A DNA stretch of 64,000 nucleotides from Clostridiaceae bacterium Marseille-Q3526 (GTDB taxonomy: Bacteria; Bacillota; Clostridia; Lachnospirales; Lachnospiraceae), in NCBI GenBank assembly GCA_018223375.1, contig JAGTTS010000001.1:336001-400000 (forward strand), in the 5' to 3' direction. This document shows, piece after piece, positions 26,385 to 34,481 of this stretch. A program made the translations under genes and the position numbers. Positions within the stretch are counted from its first letter, which is position 1. Every line of letters begins with the position of its first letter. The notes under the pieces were generated by a model that did not search any database, was not told the DNA's origin, and was given only the letters and a program-made list of their open reading frames with translations.

Positions 26385-27158
26385 ATGAAAATAGAACGCA
26401 TCAACGAAAATCAGATCCGCTGCACTCTCACCAGCTTCGATTTAAGCATGAGGAACCTGAATCTCGGAGAGCTGGCCTATGGCTCCGAAAAAGCCAGAAG
26501 CCTGTTCCGGGAAATGATAAAGAAGGCCGAGGCTGAGGTCGGATTTGAGGCTGAGGACATTCCTCTTATGGTAGAGGCTATTCCTCTGTCAGCGGAAAGC
26601 ATTATGCTGGTAATTACAAAAATCGAGGATCCGGAGGAGCTGGACACCCGGTTCTCCCGGTTCTCTCCTGTGTCGGAGGAAGGCGCGCCTGAAAGCTCTC
26701 TTCCAAACGAACTGCTGGACGGCGCAGAGCAGATCTTAAATCTTCTCTCCCCGGGCGGAGGAAATCAGGAAACAGGCAGGTCTCCTGTGTCTGGAAAGGC
26801 GGTTTCTTCCACAGACTCTTCTGGAACTGTTCCAGAGGGAGCAGGCAGAACCTACGCCGATTCCCTGGCTCAGCGGATTTTCTGCTTTGACAGCTTAAAA
26901 ACGGCTGCCCAGGCATGCCGCATCGGAGGACAGGCCTTTGAGGGCGAAAGCCTTCTCTATAAAAACAGACGCAGCGGGAAATACTATCTGTTTCTCAGAG
27001 AGCTGACTCCCGGATCCGAGGATTTTATCCGTTTCTGCAATCTTCTTGTGGAGTACGGAACCAGCGTCCGGGCCGAGTATGCGTCCCGCGCTTACTTTGA
27101 CGAGCACTATGAGCGCATCATCCGCGAGGATGCCGTGGCCGTGCTGAACAGGCTGTAG
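26385..27158 (+). CDS. mecA: Adaptor protein MecA
   Basis: 257 residues, adaptor that delivers substrates to ClpC. N-terminal domain MKIERINENQIRCTLTSFDL, then a Ser/Pro-rich linker (about residues 95-150), then a C-terminal domain (FCFDSLKTAAQACRIG) with YEHYERIIREDAV near the end. In Bacilli the family controls competence and sporulation regulators. Start ATG follows AAAGGCGAG. Length is slightly longer than the 218-residue B. subtilis protein because of the linker. It may regulate stability of neighbours, but this is unproven. Confidence 0.9.
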   Translation: MKIERINENQIRCTLTSFDLSMRNLNLGELAYGSEKARSLFREMIKKAEAEVGFEAEDIPLMVEAIPLSAESIMLVITKIEDPEELDTRFSRFSPVSEEGAPESSLPNELLDGAEQILNLLSPGGGNQETGRSPVSGKAVSSTDSSGTVPEGAGRTYADSLAQRIFCFDSLKTAAQACRIGGQAFEGESLLYKNRRSGKYYLFLRELTPGSEDFIRFCNLLVEYGTSVRAEYASRAYFDEHYERIIREDAVAVLNRL

Positions 27159-27176
27159 AAGCCCCGCAGCGGCAAT

Positions 27177-27222
27177 AAAAAAGGCAGGTGAACAGGGAAC
27201 GCTCCCTCTCATCTGCCTTTTA
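27177..27222. terminator. Bidirectional terminator between mecA and the DUF1858 gene
   Basis: AAAAAAGGCAGGTGA pairs with TCATCTGCCTTTT around loop ACAGGGAACGCTCCCTC. A and T runs flank both sides, so it serves mecA on the plus strand and the DUF1858 gene on the minus strand. Confidence 0.85.
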
Positions 27223-27240
27223 TTCTATCCTGCTTCAGAA

Positions 27241-27441
27241 TTACTTCTGAGCCAGGTATTCATTGATCGCGTTTACTAACGTATCAACCGGGATTCCGTG
27301 AACCATACTGGCCTCTTCCAGAGACTCCATCTGTGAAGCCGGTCAGCCTAAGCAATGCATTCCTGATCCCATAAGGATAGGTGCAATCCCGTCGTCCAGA
27401 CGAACCAGATCACCGATTAACATATCTTTATTAATCTGCAT
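27241..27441 (-). CDS. DUF1858 redox protein with in-frame UGA at the second CxxC cysteine: candidate selenoprotein
   Basis: Read through the TGA at 27345-27343, the frame gives a complete 66-residue DUF1858 / hybrid-cluster-associated disulfide domain: MQINKDMLIGDLVRLDDGIA, then GSGMHCLG-(UGA)-PASQMESLEEAS and a normal C-terminus. Family members have CLGC here, so UGA replaces the second redox cysteine, giving CLGU. RBS AAGGAGG 7 bases before ATG 27441, a consensus promoter (27477-27505) and a terminator are all intact. Just after UGA a stem TTCACAGA / TCTGGAA with loop TGGAGTC could be a bacterial SECIS. A nonsense mutation or sequencing error cannot be ruled out. Confidence 0.7.
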
Positions 27442-27476
27442 GTTTGTACCTCCTTGTGCTGTTTTCTACATTCAAT

Positions 27477-27505
27477 AATATAATACTTTTTAATTCCCAT
27501 TGCAA
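27477..27505 (-). promoter_or_regulatory. Promoter of the DUF1858 gene
   Basis: Minus strand: TTGCAA (27500-27505), 17 bases, TATATT (27477-27482), about 35 bases before the start codon. Its good quality argues that the UGA-containing gene is expressed. Confidence 0.7.
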
Positions 27506-27672
27506 GGCATATTTCAACCTGATTCAGCGCCACGATATCAGAAAAGCATGGAAATTTGTAAAATACTATCGGAAAATCTCTCATTCCGTTCTATTGTTCC
27601 CCTTTATCCGTCAAAATATTCCCTTTTATTTCCTTGCTTTTATTTTAGAACAAGTTTTTTTAGGGTACCATC

Positions 27673-27701
27673 TTGAATATTTTCGGAGTTTAGTATAAAA
27701 T
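27673..27701 (+). promoter_or_regulatory. Promoter of the ferredoxin gene
   Basis: TTGAAT (27673-27678), 17 bases, TAAAAT (27696-27701). AAGGAGGTAA follows at 27721, 8 bases before the ATG region. Nothing else is seen between 27506 and 27672. Confidence 0.65.
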
Positions 27702-27736
27702 GTAGGCACAACCATAATTAAAGGAGGTAATTTATC

Positions 27737-27907
27737 ATGGCATATGTAATTACAGATACATGCGTTAGCTGTGGCGCTTGCGCTGGCGGATGTCCAGTAG
27801 GCGCAATCAGCGAGGGAGATGGCAAGTACGAGATCGACGCTGCTGCTTGCATCGACTGCGGAGCTTGCGCTGGTACATGCCCAACAGGTGCAATCGAGGA
27901 GGCTTAA
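27737..27907 (+). CDS. Clostridial 2[4Fe-4S] ferredoxin
   Basis: 56 residues with two identical-type cluster motifs, CVSCGACAGGCPVGAI and CIDCGACAGTCPTGAI, each C-X2-C-X2-C-X3-CP. Low-potential electron carrier for pyruvate:ferredoxin oxidoreductase, hydrogenase and related enzymes. RBS AAGGAGG before ATG 27737. Codon use looks highly optimised, as usual for this abundant protein. Adjacent to the candidate selenocysteine redox protein, though divergently transcribed. Confidence 0.96.
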   Translation: MAYVITDTCVSCGACAGGCPVGAISEGDGKYEIDAAACIDCGACAGTCPTGAIEEA

Positions 27908-27950
27908 TTTAAGCTGATTGTTCCGTTTATGACGGAGATTGCGATGTATT

Positions 27951-28020
27951 GCAAAAGAAAGAGACTGCTGCAGAAGGTCTGATTATTCAGCACTTCTGCC
28001 CAGTCTCTTTTTTGTTTTTG
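27951..28020 (+). terminator. Ferredoxin terminator
   Basis: AAAGAGACTG (27958) pairs with CAGTCTCTTT (28001), extended by an inner GCAGAAG / CTTCTGC stem, and followed by a T-run. The reverse-strand A-run lets it also serve the AEC transporter gene ending at 28035. Confidence 0.85.
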
Positions 28021-28034
28021 TTTATATCATCTGT

Positions 28035-28973
28035 TTATATCATTCCCATGCTCTTAAACAGCAGAACCCACAGGAAAATCGTAGCGATAGAGGCCGCTGT
28101 GCTGACGACTACGAATTGTCCGGCCAGCTCGCCATCTCCTCCCATATTCTGAGCCATGGAATAGGACGCCGTCGCCACAGGAGTGGCGTACATGGTAAAC
28201 AAAACGAAGCGTTCCAGGCTTCCAAACCCCATGGCTGTGGCAGCTACCGTGATGATGGCAGGCAGGACTATCATTTTTACCGTCAGAGAAGGAACCAGAT
28301 ATTTGAGATTTCCCTTCACAGCAGAAAAATGCAGGGTTCCCCCCAGTACAAACAGGGCGAGCGGCGTTGTCAGGCCTGCAAACTGGGACACAGTCTCGTT
28401 CACGCAGGACGGCATGTGAATGCCGAGCAGGAAAAACACAAGTCCCGTCACAGCTCCCATAATCAGAGGATTCGTAACCACATTCTTCACCAGCTTTTTT
28501 ATATCTGAGCTTCCGCCGTGAAACATTTCCAGAATAATCACTGCCGTCACATTGTAAACTGGTATGACAATGGCCACCATCATGGAGGCCAGCGCCGCTC
28601 CCTCCTCGCCGAACAGGCTGGTGGTCAGCGGAATGGCAAACAGGACAAAATTGCTCCTGTAAATTCCCTGAATCACCACGCCCCTCTGCGGATTTCCCTT
28701 CACCAGCTTCGGCACAATCAGCACCAGCAGAACCTCCAGAAGCAGAATGCTGACAATTCCCACTGCCGCCAGTTTTCCATCCAGCGTCGATCCCGGCTCC
28801 ATCTTATAGAGATTGTTAAACATCAAAATCGGGAAAAACGCCCTGAAAATCAGCTTGTTCAGCTTATTCATAAAATCTTCATCCACCAGTCCGCTCATCC
28901 GCACACCGTATCCGAAGGAAATATAAATCAAAAACGGCATAACCGCATTGACTGCCACTGCAAAACTTTCCAT
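28035..28973 (-). CDS. AEC-family transporter (auxin-efflux-carrier type)
   Basis: 312 residues with about ten hydrophobic segments, of the AEC/BART superfamily. Characteristic pieces are FLIYISFGYGVRMSGL near the start, NPLIMGAVTGLVFFLLGI in the centre and ATPVATASYSMAQNMGGD near the end. Bacterial members export or import small organic acids such as malate, malonate or phenylacetate-like compounds; the substrate here is unknown. No associated enzyme gene next to it. Confidence 0.88.
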   Translation of the reverse strand: MESFAVAVNAVMPFLIYISFGYGVRMSGLVDEDFMNKLNKLIFRAFFPILMFNNLYKMEPGSTLDGKLAAVGIVSILLLEVLLVLIVPKLVKGNPQRGVVIQGIYRSNFVLFAIPLTTSLFGEEGAALASMMVAIVIPVYNVTAVIILEMFHGGSSDIKKLVKNVVTNPLIMGAVTGLVFFLLGIHMPSCVNETVSQFAGLTTPLALFVLGGTLHFSAVKGNLKYLVPSLTVKMIVLPAIITVAATAMGFGSLERFVLFTMYATPVATASYSMAQNMGGDGELAGQFVVVSTAASIATIFLWVLLFKSMGMI

Positions 28974-29002
28974 AATCTCTGTCTCCTCTGCCTAAGCCGG
29001 CC

Positions 29003-29815
29003 TTACGGCTTTTCTTCTAAAGCTTCTGAAACGCCGTCAGAAGCTGTCTCTATCTCCTCAGTCACCACAGCCTGCACCACAAATCGGTGGCTGTATCCAT
29101 TGCCCGTGCAGGTGACAAGAGTAATCAGCCGATCCTCCTCTCCTGCCGAAATTCCCGTATCATACCAGGCCTTGGATTTCATTCTGTCTATATAAGCCAG
29201 CTTCTCTTCCCCGCTCTCAAAATTCATAGGGAAATTCTCTTCCTGCGCCTCCTCCTGGTGGCTGGAAATCACAGTACAGCGCAGGATTCTGTCTGGAAGA
29301 TATAAATCAATCTCCGGATGAGCCAGGAAAAATTCTTCCTTTCCGTACTTTTTCAGCAGTCCGAACATAGATCCGTTCCTCATGTTGTGGCCATAGAGAA
29401 TCGTGTTGTCATCCGCCACTGCCGGATCATTTCTGTAATCCATAAACACTGTGCCGGCAAAGCTGTTGTCTCCGTTCAGCTTTCTTCTCAGATAGTAGTC
29501 ATTGTCCTCTGCCTGCGCCACCGGATAGCTGACGCCTGTGCCTGGAATGTCAATCCAAAGCACCGCGTCCTCAGAGACAGCTTTCAGAGCGCTGAAATCT
29601 ACTGTCAGAGGCGCCCAGGCTGCCTCCTCATTCCCAGTCTCTTCCCCGTCTCCAGACGGTGAAGCCTCCTCCCGCTGAACCACCTGCTCAGACAGCTGTT
29701 CATAGCCCTTCTCAGCCGAATGGTAGGAAAACCATATAAATCCCAAATATCCCAGCGCGCCGAGAAATATGATCAGCGCCAGAATAAAAACAGCTTTTGT
29801 GATCCTTTCCTTCAT
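29003..29815 (-). CDS. Class B sortase
   Basis: 270 residues. N-terminal membrane anchor (KAVFILALIIFLGALGYLGF), then a sortase B core: WIDIPGTGVSYPVAQAEDN, catalytic His in ILYGHNMRNGSMFG, catalytic Cys in LITLVTCTG, and Arg in SHRFVVQAV. Cleaves a sorting motif on an exported protein and attaches it to the wall or a pilus. The start is ATG 29815 after AGGAGG; ORFs from 29836 contain the RBS. It lies close to the LPKTG gene at 31343-33007, the likely substrate, separated by the divergent Rpn-type gene. Confidence 0.93.
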   Translation of the reverse strand: MKERITKAVFILALIIFLGALGYLGFIWFSYHSAEKGYEQLSEQVVQREEASPSGDGEETGNEEAAWAPLTVDFSALKAVSEDAVLWIDIPGTGVSYPVAQAEDNDYYLRRKLNGDNSFAGTVFMDYRNDPAVADDNTILYGHNMRNGSMFGLLKKYGKEEFFLAHPEIDLYLPDRILRCTVISSHQEEAQEENFPMNFESGEEKLAYIDRMKSKAWYDTGISAGEEDRLITLVTCTGNGYSHRFVVQAVVTEEIETASDGVSEALEEKP

Positions 29816-30218
29816 ATTATGTAAACCTCCTGACAAGAGAACAAATTCCTTTGTTCTCCTGTTTATTGATAGCAGATTTCCATCTGCTTCTATTCATCAG
29901 TATAGCAAAAATATGACATAAAAACCAGAGTTTCCTCGTTGTAGTTTCCTCCTGCCTATGGTATAATGTGAACACTTGACGAGGTCTTTCACGAGCCTAG
30001 AGAGAATACATACCTGTCCCACTTAGCGAGGTCTTTTCGAGCTTAGTGGGACAGGTACAATAACCACAAAAGCATACATTTCACCACTTCAAACCTGGTT
30101 CCAGGTTCCTATTTCTCTGATTCCTATCTTTCAGAACATCAGAAAATCTATGCTTTTTCCCAAATTTATATCAGAGCAGGAGATTTTCATTCTGGAAGCT
30201 CCTGCAAAAGGAGGTCAA
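29816..30218 (+). promoter_or_regulatory. Promoter and structured leader of the Rpn-like gene
   Basis: TTGTAG (29939-29944), 17 bases, TATAAT (29962-29967). The leader holds two related inverted elements: one at 29975-30000 (ACGAGGTCTTTCACGAGC) and a longer one with 17-base arms at 30011-30027 and 30041-30057 and loop GAGGTCTTTTCGA. The CACTTAGC / GCTTAGTG arms resemble the hairpin family at 2664 and 50034. The segment 29816-29938 shows no gene. Confidence 0.55.
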
Positions 30219-31229
30219 ATGAATCAGAAACAACACAGCAGAAATGAAAATTCGGCAGGCTGGCAGCAGGTACAGTCTCAGCCCTTTGAAGCATCTTCGC
30301 AGGCAGAGCTTCAAAGACCAGTTAACCGCAGCTACAAGGATACGCTGTTTCGTATGCTCTTTCAAGAGAAAGAGGCTCTTCTGTCTCTCTACAACGCGGT
30401 AGGACAGACGGACTACAAGGACGCGTCACAGCTGGAGATTGTAACCTTAGAAAACGCCATTTACATGAATATGAAGAACGATCTGGCGTTTCTCATTAAC
30501 CTGAAGCTGAATCTTTACGAACATCAGTCCACCTGGAATCCTAACATGCCCTTAAGAGATCTCTTCTACGTGGCAAAGGAGTATGAGCAGCTGATTCGAA
30601 AGGAAACCCTCTATTCCTCCCGGCTGGTGAAGCTGCCGGTTCCCAGATTCCTTGTTTTCTGCAACGGCAGGATGCCGGACCAGGCGGAAAAGATCGTCTT
30701 AAAGCTGTCGGATTCCTTTGAAAAGCGGACCGGGGAGCCGGAGCTGGAGCTGAAGGTAACGGTGCTGAACATCAACGCTGGCTGCAACGAGACGCTGATG
30801 AACGCCTGCAGGCTGTTAAAGGAATATTCCCTCTATGTGGCCCGGGTCCGTTCCTACGCCTCTCAGATGGATATGAACACAGCAGTCAACCGGGCGGTGG
30901 AGGAATGTATCAGCGAAGGAATCCTGGCAGATTTTCTTTTAAAATCACGGGCGGAGGTAGTAGCTATGAGCATTTTTGAATATGATGAAGAACGGGAACG
31001 GGAGCTGATTAAAAAGGCGGAGTTTGAATGCGGGAAGGAAGAGGGGCTGAAAGCTGGAATTGAATTAGGTAAAGCGCAGGGCATCGCAGCCTTAATTCAG
31101 GCTTTCCAGGATCTGGGCGCTTCCAGGGAAGCTGCTCTTCTTTCTTTGAAAAAGCAGTTTTCCCTCTCTGAAGAGGAGGCTGAAAGGCAGCTGGAACAAC
31201 TCTGGCCTGTAACAGAAACGCAGCAATAA
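30219..31229 (+). CDS. Rpn-family PD-(D/E)XK nuclease / transposase-like protein
   Basis: 336 residues. Related to the Rpn / PDDEXK_2 group, with NRSYKDTLFRMLFQEKEALLSLYNAV, LENAIYMNMKNDLAFLIN and LNLYEHQSTWNPNMPLRDL containing the acidic and E-x-Q nuclease-like positions, and a C-terminal helical region rich in Lys/Glu (IKKAEFECGKEEGLKAG). The group includes proteins promoting RecA-independent recombination. Start ATG 30219 with AAAGGAGG; upstream ATG 30150 has none. The family is often multi-copy in Lachnospiraceae genomes. Confidence 0.75.
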   Translation: MNQKQHSRNENSAGWQQVQSQPFEASSQAELQRPVNRSYKDTLFRMLFQEKEALLSLYNAVGQTDYKDASQLEIVTLENAIYMNMKNDLAFLINLKLNLYEHQSTWNPNMPLRDLFYVAKEYEQLIRKETLYSSRLVKLPVPRFLVFCNGRMPDQAEKIVLKLSDSFEKRTGEPELELKVTVLNINAGCNETLMNACRLLKEYSLYVARVRSYASQMDMNTAVNRAVEECISEGILADFLLKSRAEVVAMSIFEYDEERERELIKKAEFECGKEEGLKAGIELGKAQGIAALIQAFQDLGASREAALLSLKKQFSLSEEEAERQLEQLWPVTETQQ

Positions 31230-31245
31230 GCTGACCCCATAAGAA

Positions 31246-31280
31246 AGGAGCCGCAGTTCCCTCGTGGAACTGCGGCTCCT
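31246..31280. terminator. Terminator between the Rpn-like gene and the LPKTG gene
   Basis: Perfect 15-base stem AGGAGCCGCAGTTCC / GGAACTGCGGCTCCT with loop CTCGT. T-rich tract on the minus strand side. Serves convergent genes from both sides. Confidence 0.8.
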
Positions 31281-31342
31281 ATTTATATTACTGCTTTTTC
31301 TACTCTTATGTTCCCCTTCTTATGGAAAAGGACATTCAAAGC

Positions 31343-33007
31343 CTACTGCTCTTCTTTTTTTATTCGAAGGGAAGCTCCCATCCAGAGGAGAATCACTCCG
31401 CTGCCGAGGAGTGTGACAACTGCCGGAATAATTGGAGTTTCGTCTCCTGTCTTTGGAAGTACTGCCAACGGTACCGGGCCGTCCTCGATGATAGTCTCGT
31501 CTGTGAGAGGCGCCTCTGGAGCTAACGGAACCTCATTGTCTCCAATCGTAACTGTGGGGCCGCCGCCACCGCCGCTTCCGCCGCTATGGCCTCCTCCTCC
31601 ATTTCCGCCGCCGTTTCCTCCATCGTCCTTGACCTCTGTCACCATAAACTGCCAGTCAATCTTCGAAAGAGCGCCTGCATATTTATTTACCAGATTGCTC
31701 TCTCCCGGCTCTGGGGTGATGGACGGATCCTCGGTTAATATAAGAGTCGGATCCAGCTGAAGCTCTACCTGGATAGAACCTGTCTGGCCGCCCTTATAGC
31801 CGCCCAGATATACGGCTCTCTCGCCTTCTGTGCCGCCAGCCGTATCGCCCTGTGTCAGAAGCGTGGAACCTGTCGCATTGCCGGTGTAGAGAAGCTTCTC
31901 CTCGCCGTCGGCATTGGTATACCACACCTTCATGGAAATTTTCTCCAGAAGTTCGTCCTGAAGATCGCTCTGCTCTCTCGGAAGAGCCTTCATATAAAGC
32001 TTCCATGTCTTGTCGCTGTCGTTTTCAATGTTTAACCGATCCCGGTAAATTCCGCCTGGAACCATATTGGTAAAGCTCATGAACCAGTTGCCTTCCTCTG
32101 CCTGGCCGTCGCCGTCCCGGTAAGGAATGTAGGTCATAGTTCCGTCAGTTTCTGCAAATTTCAGCGTTTTCGCCTCTGCGGCTTCAAATACGCCGTCATC
32201 CGCGATGTTCTTTACCAGATAGTCTAAGGTCTGCGCTTCGTCTCCGTCCTCGGCTCCTGCGCTGAAAATCTCCTCTGCCGCCGCCTGGGTAGCCTGAACC
32301 GTTGTGGCATCAATGGTCATGGTGTAGGTTCCATTCTCATAGCCTGTGCCATTGGAACTGCTGGAGGTTGCAATCTGAATAATACCGCCTGTCGGGTTGC
32401 CTTCGCTGTCATACTCCGGCTCGTATTCCTTATCTACCACGCCGGATGTAATCCGGGGATTCATCGTCACGCCGTCCAAAAACTGCGGGGAGCTGGTTCC
32501 TGCTTTCACAATTCCCATATAGTAGAGGGTAAAAATTCCTTTCTCCCCCTCCGGAATCTCATTTAAGAGAAGCCATTTTCCCTCTGCCTGACTGTACTGC
32601 GTCACTGCCTGAAGGCCCCAGCGGTTTTCCTCCGTCTTTCCGTCGGCGTCGCCGGAGGCTAAGAGCACTACGTTGTTTTTGTTGAATTCAGGAACCGCGG
32701 CATATTCTGTTTCGCCGTTCTGGGCCTGGAACGTCAGAGGAAAGGACTCCCAGCTCTGACTGATGACAACCTTTGCCATGGCGTCCACAGCGCCTTTGTT
32801 CGTGATCTGCACTGCTTTCTCTGTTTTTTCCCCTGGCTTCCAGTTTTTCGGAGACTCGAAGGTTTCGTCCAGAGAAGTGTTATAACTGCCAGTCATAAAT
32901 TCATTTCCGGCCTTCAGTTCCTGAGTCCAGCTCGCCCATGTCCCGCCGATGGCAGCCGCCGAAATCAGAGCCGCCAGACCTAATACTGCATGTTTGCCTT
33001 TCCTCAT
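31343..33007 (-). CDS. LPKTG-anchored exported protein with SipW-type signal peptide
   Basis: 554 residues. N-terminus MRKGKHAVLGLAALISAAAI followed by GGTWASW, the SipW-dependent signal type. A TasA/camelysin-like domain comes next (KNWKPGEKTEKAVQITNKG), then a second beta-rich region, a Gly-rich linker (GGNGGGNGGGGHSGG), the sorting signal LPKTGDETP near residue 517, a membrane helix and the basic tail RIKKEEQ. It should be cut by SipW, then anchored by a sortase, probably the class B one at 29003. It is the last gene of the matrix operon. Confidence 0.85.
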   Translation of the reverse strand: MRKGKHAVLGLAALISAAAIGGTWASWTQELKAGNEFMTGSYNTSLDETFESPKNWKPGEKTEKAVQITNKGAVDAMAKVVISQSWESFPLTFQAQNGETEYAAVPEFNKNNVVLLASGDADGKTEENRWGLQAVTQYSQAEGKWLLLNEIPEGEKGIFTLYYMGIVKAGTSSPQFLDGVTMNPRITSGVVDKEYEPEYDSEGNPTGGIIQIATSSSSNGTGYENGTYTMTIDATTVQATQAAAEEIFSAGAEDGDEAQTLDYLVKNIADDGVFEAAEAKTLKFAETDGTMTYIPYRDGDGQAEEGNWFMSFTNMVPGGIYRDRLNIENDSDKTWKLYMKALPREQSDLQDELLEKISMKVWYTNADGEEKLLYTGNATGSTLLTQGDTAGGTEGERAVYLGGYKGGQTGSIQVELQLDPTLILTEDPSITPEPGESNLVNKYAGALSKIDWQFMVTEVKDDGGNGGGNGGGGHSGGSGGGGGPTVTIGDNEVPLAPEAPLTDETIIEDGPVPLAVLPKTGDETPIIPAVVTLLGSGVILLWMGASLRIKKEEQ

Positions 33008-33103
33008 ATCGTTCTATCTCCTGTCCTTGCCTGTTTCCGCCAGGCGGGGGAAGCGCTGAACTGATGATCAGCTTTTCCCTTGCCCGGCAGAGCCAGACCG
33101 TTT

Positions 33104-33916
33104 TTATTCTGCCTCTAATGCTGCTGGCTTATCCATGCCGTTTGCAGCTAAGAAATCATTGATTACAACTTCCTCGTCGCTGTCACTCATCTCAAGAGCT
33201 GCTCCAAATACGTCCTTAATGGCATCAAAGGTTGCCTGAACTGTCTTAGCATTGATAGTCATGGTGTACTGAGCGTCCTCATAACTGTCAAGATAATTAG
33301 CGTCCGCCTCTACTAAATCAACTCCGCCGCTTCCATTCGGCTCATACTTCTTGGATGTAATACCGGACTGAATTAACGGATTCATTGTTACGGATGTGAG
33401 AAGCGCTGACGTCTCTCCCGCTTCTGCTACGATACCGCTGTAAACAAAGTACAGATCCTGAGAACCGTCTTCGTTCTCTTTGATATCTGTCAGAACCCAT
33501 GTGTCATCTGCATCAGCAAAAGAATCTACTGTCTTCTCAATTCCCATAGGAGCTGCTATATCAGCAACGCCAGGAGCTGCAAATGCCGCTACATTCTCTC
33601 CCCACTGAACCTCTGCTGCGTACTCTGTTCCATCAGCTGCCTGGAGTGTTAATTTCTCGCCGTCCCACTTCTGGGTAATCTTAGTCATTACGGCCATATC
33701 CACGTTTCCGGAGTTCTTTACAGATACAACCTTCTCTACCGTCTCGCCTGGGAGCCAGTCTGTCTCCGGCTTAAACTCCTCTACAATATCAGAATCGAAG
33801 TTTCCTGCCTTAAACTCATTGTTTACAGATAAATTCTGGTTCCAGTAAGCCCATGTTCCACCAATAGCTGCTACTGCTGCCAGTCCTGCCAGTCCTAACG
33901 CCGCTTTCTTTTTCAT
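33104..33916 (-). CDS. TasA/BsaA-family SipW-dependent matrix protein
   Basis: 270 residues. SipW-type signal (ALGLAGLAAVAAIGGTWAYW), then TDWLPGETVEKVVSVKNSGN, the conserved beta-strand motif of camelysin/TasA-like proteins. No anchor. These proteins form extracellular fibres in biofilm matrix in Bacillus and C. perfringens. Located directly downstream of the sipW gene and preceded by GGAACAGGAA. Its paralogues are the next three upstream genes of the operon. Confidence 0.85.
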   Translation of the reverse strand: MKKKAALGLAGLAAVAAIGGTWAYWNQNLSVNNEFKAGNFDSDIVEEFKPETDWLPGETVEKVVSVKNSGNVDMAVMTKITQKWDGEKLTLQAADGTEYAAEVQWGENVAAFAAPGVADIAAPMGIEKTVDSFADADDTWVLTDIKENEDGSQDLYFVYSGIVAEAGETSALLTSVTMNPLIQSGITSKKYEPNGSGGVDLVEADANYLDSYEDAQYTMTINAKTVQATFDAIKDVFGAALEMSDSDEEVVINDFLAANGMDKPAALEAE

Positions 33917-33946
33917 TTCCTGTTCCTCTTCCCTTTCTGTCCACGC

Positions 33947-34447
33947 CTAAGCCTCTGTCTTTTCCTCTTTCTTCTTATCCGGGAAAAACATATCCAAGGC
34001 GATTCCCAATATGATGATGGCTGCCATCACAACAATGACGCCCATATTTTTACTGTAATTTACAAAATAACCTGCGTATGGAATGCTTACCTTCCATACC
34101 TTTCCGATTACCTCGTCGTAGTCTACCGGATTTGGATCCTCCGTCTCGTTGGCGTCTCCCTTTGTAACAAAATTCTGGGAAAGCTCGCTCTTTTCCACAA
34201 CGCGGTGAGTCACCATGCCGTCCTCGCCTGCCTGGAAGGTAATAGCGTCTCCTACATTAATATCAGCAAAATCTGCTTCTTTGTAATAGATAATGCTTCC
34301 TACATGGTAAGTCGGCTCCATACTTCCGCTGAGAACCACGACCGGATGGTATCCTGCCAGCATCGGCGCCGCTATCAGAAGATAGCAGGCAATGCAGGCG
34401 TATACAATCCAGGTCAGAATATTTACAAATCCTTTGATTAGCCTCAT
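33947..34447 (-). CDS. sipW: Signal peptidase I, SipW type
   Basis: 166 residues. Archaeal/ER-type signal peptidase: catalytic Ser in VVLSGSMEPTYHVG, and a His in MVTHRVVEK in the place of the usual Lys. Two hydrophobic segments (N-terminal, and VIVVMAAIIILGIALDMFF near the C-terminus). In Bacillus SipW processes TasA and TapA, and it is encoded next to its substrates here too. Five neighbouring proteins carry the matching signal peptide type. Confidence 0.95.
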   Translation of the reverse strand: MRLIKGFVNILTWIVYACIACYLLIAAPMLAGYHPVVVLSGSMEPTYHVGSIIYYKEADFADINVGDAITFQAGEDGMVTHRVVEKSELSQNFVTKGDANETEDPNPVDYDEVIGKVWKVSIPYAGYFVNYSKNMGVIVVMAAIIILGIALDMFFPDKKKEEKTEA

Positions 34448-34481
34448 ATGTTAAGTCCCCGATTTGCAGTATTTAAGTTTA

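Noticed and set aside
27241..27441. DUF1858 gene as an ordinary pseudogene
   Set aside because: Promoter, RBS and all sequence after the UGA are intact and the stop is exactly at a redox cysteine, so selenocysteine is at least as likely; kept as a candidate.
27444..27698. 84-codon plus-strand ORF
   Set aside because: It overlaps the promoter of the DUF1858 gene, is AT-rich and has no RBS.
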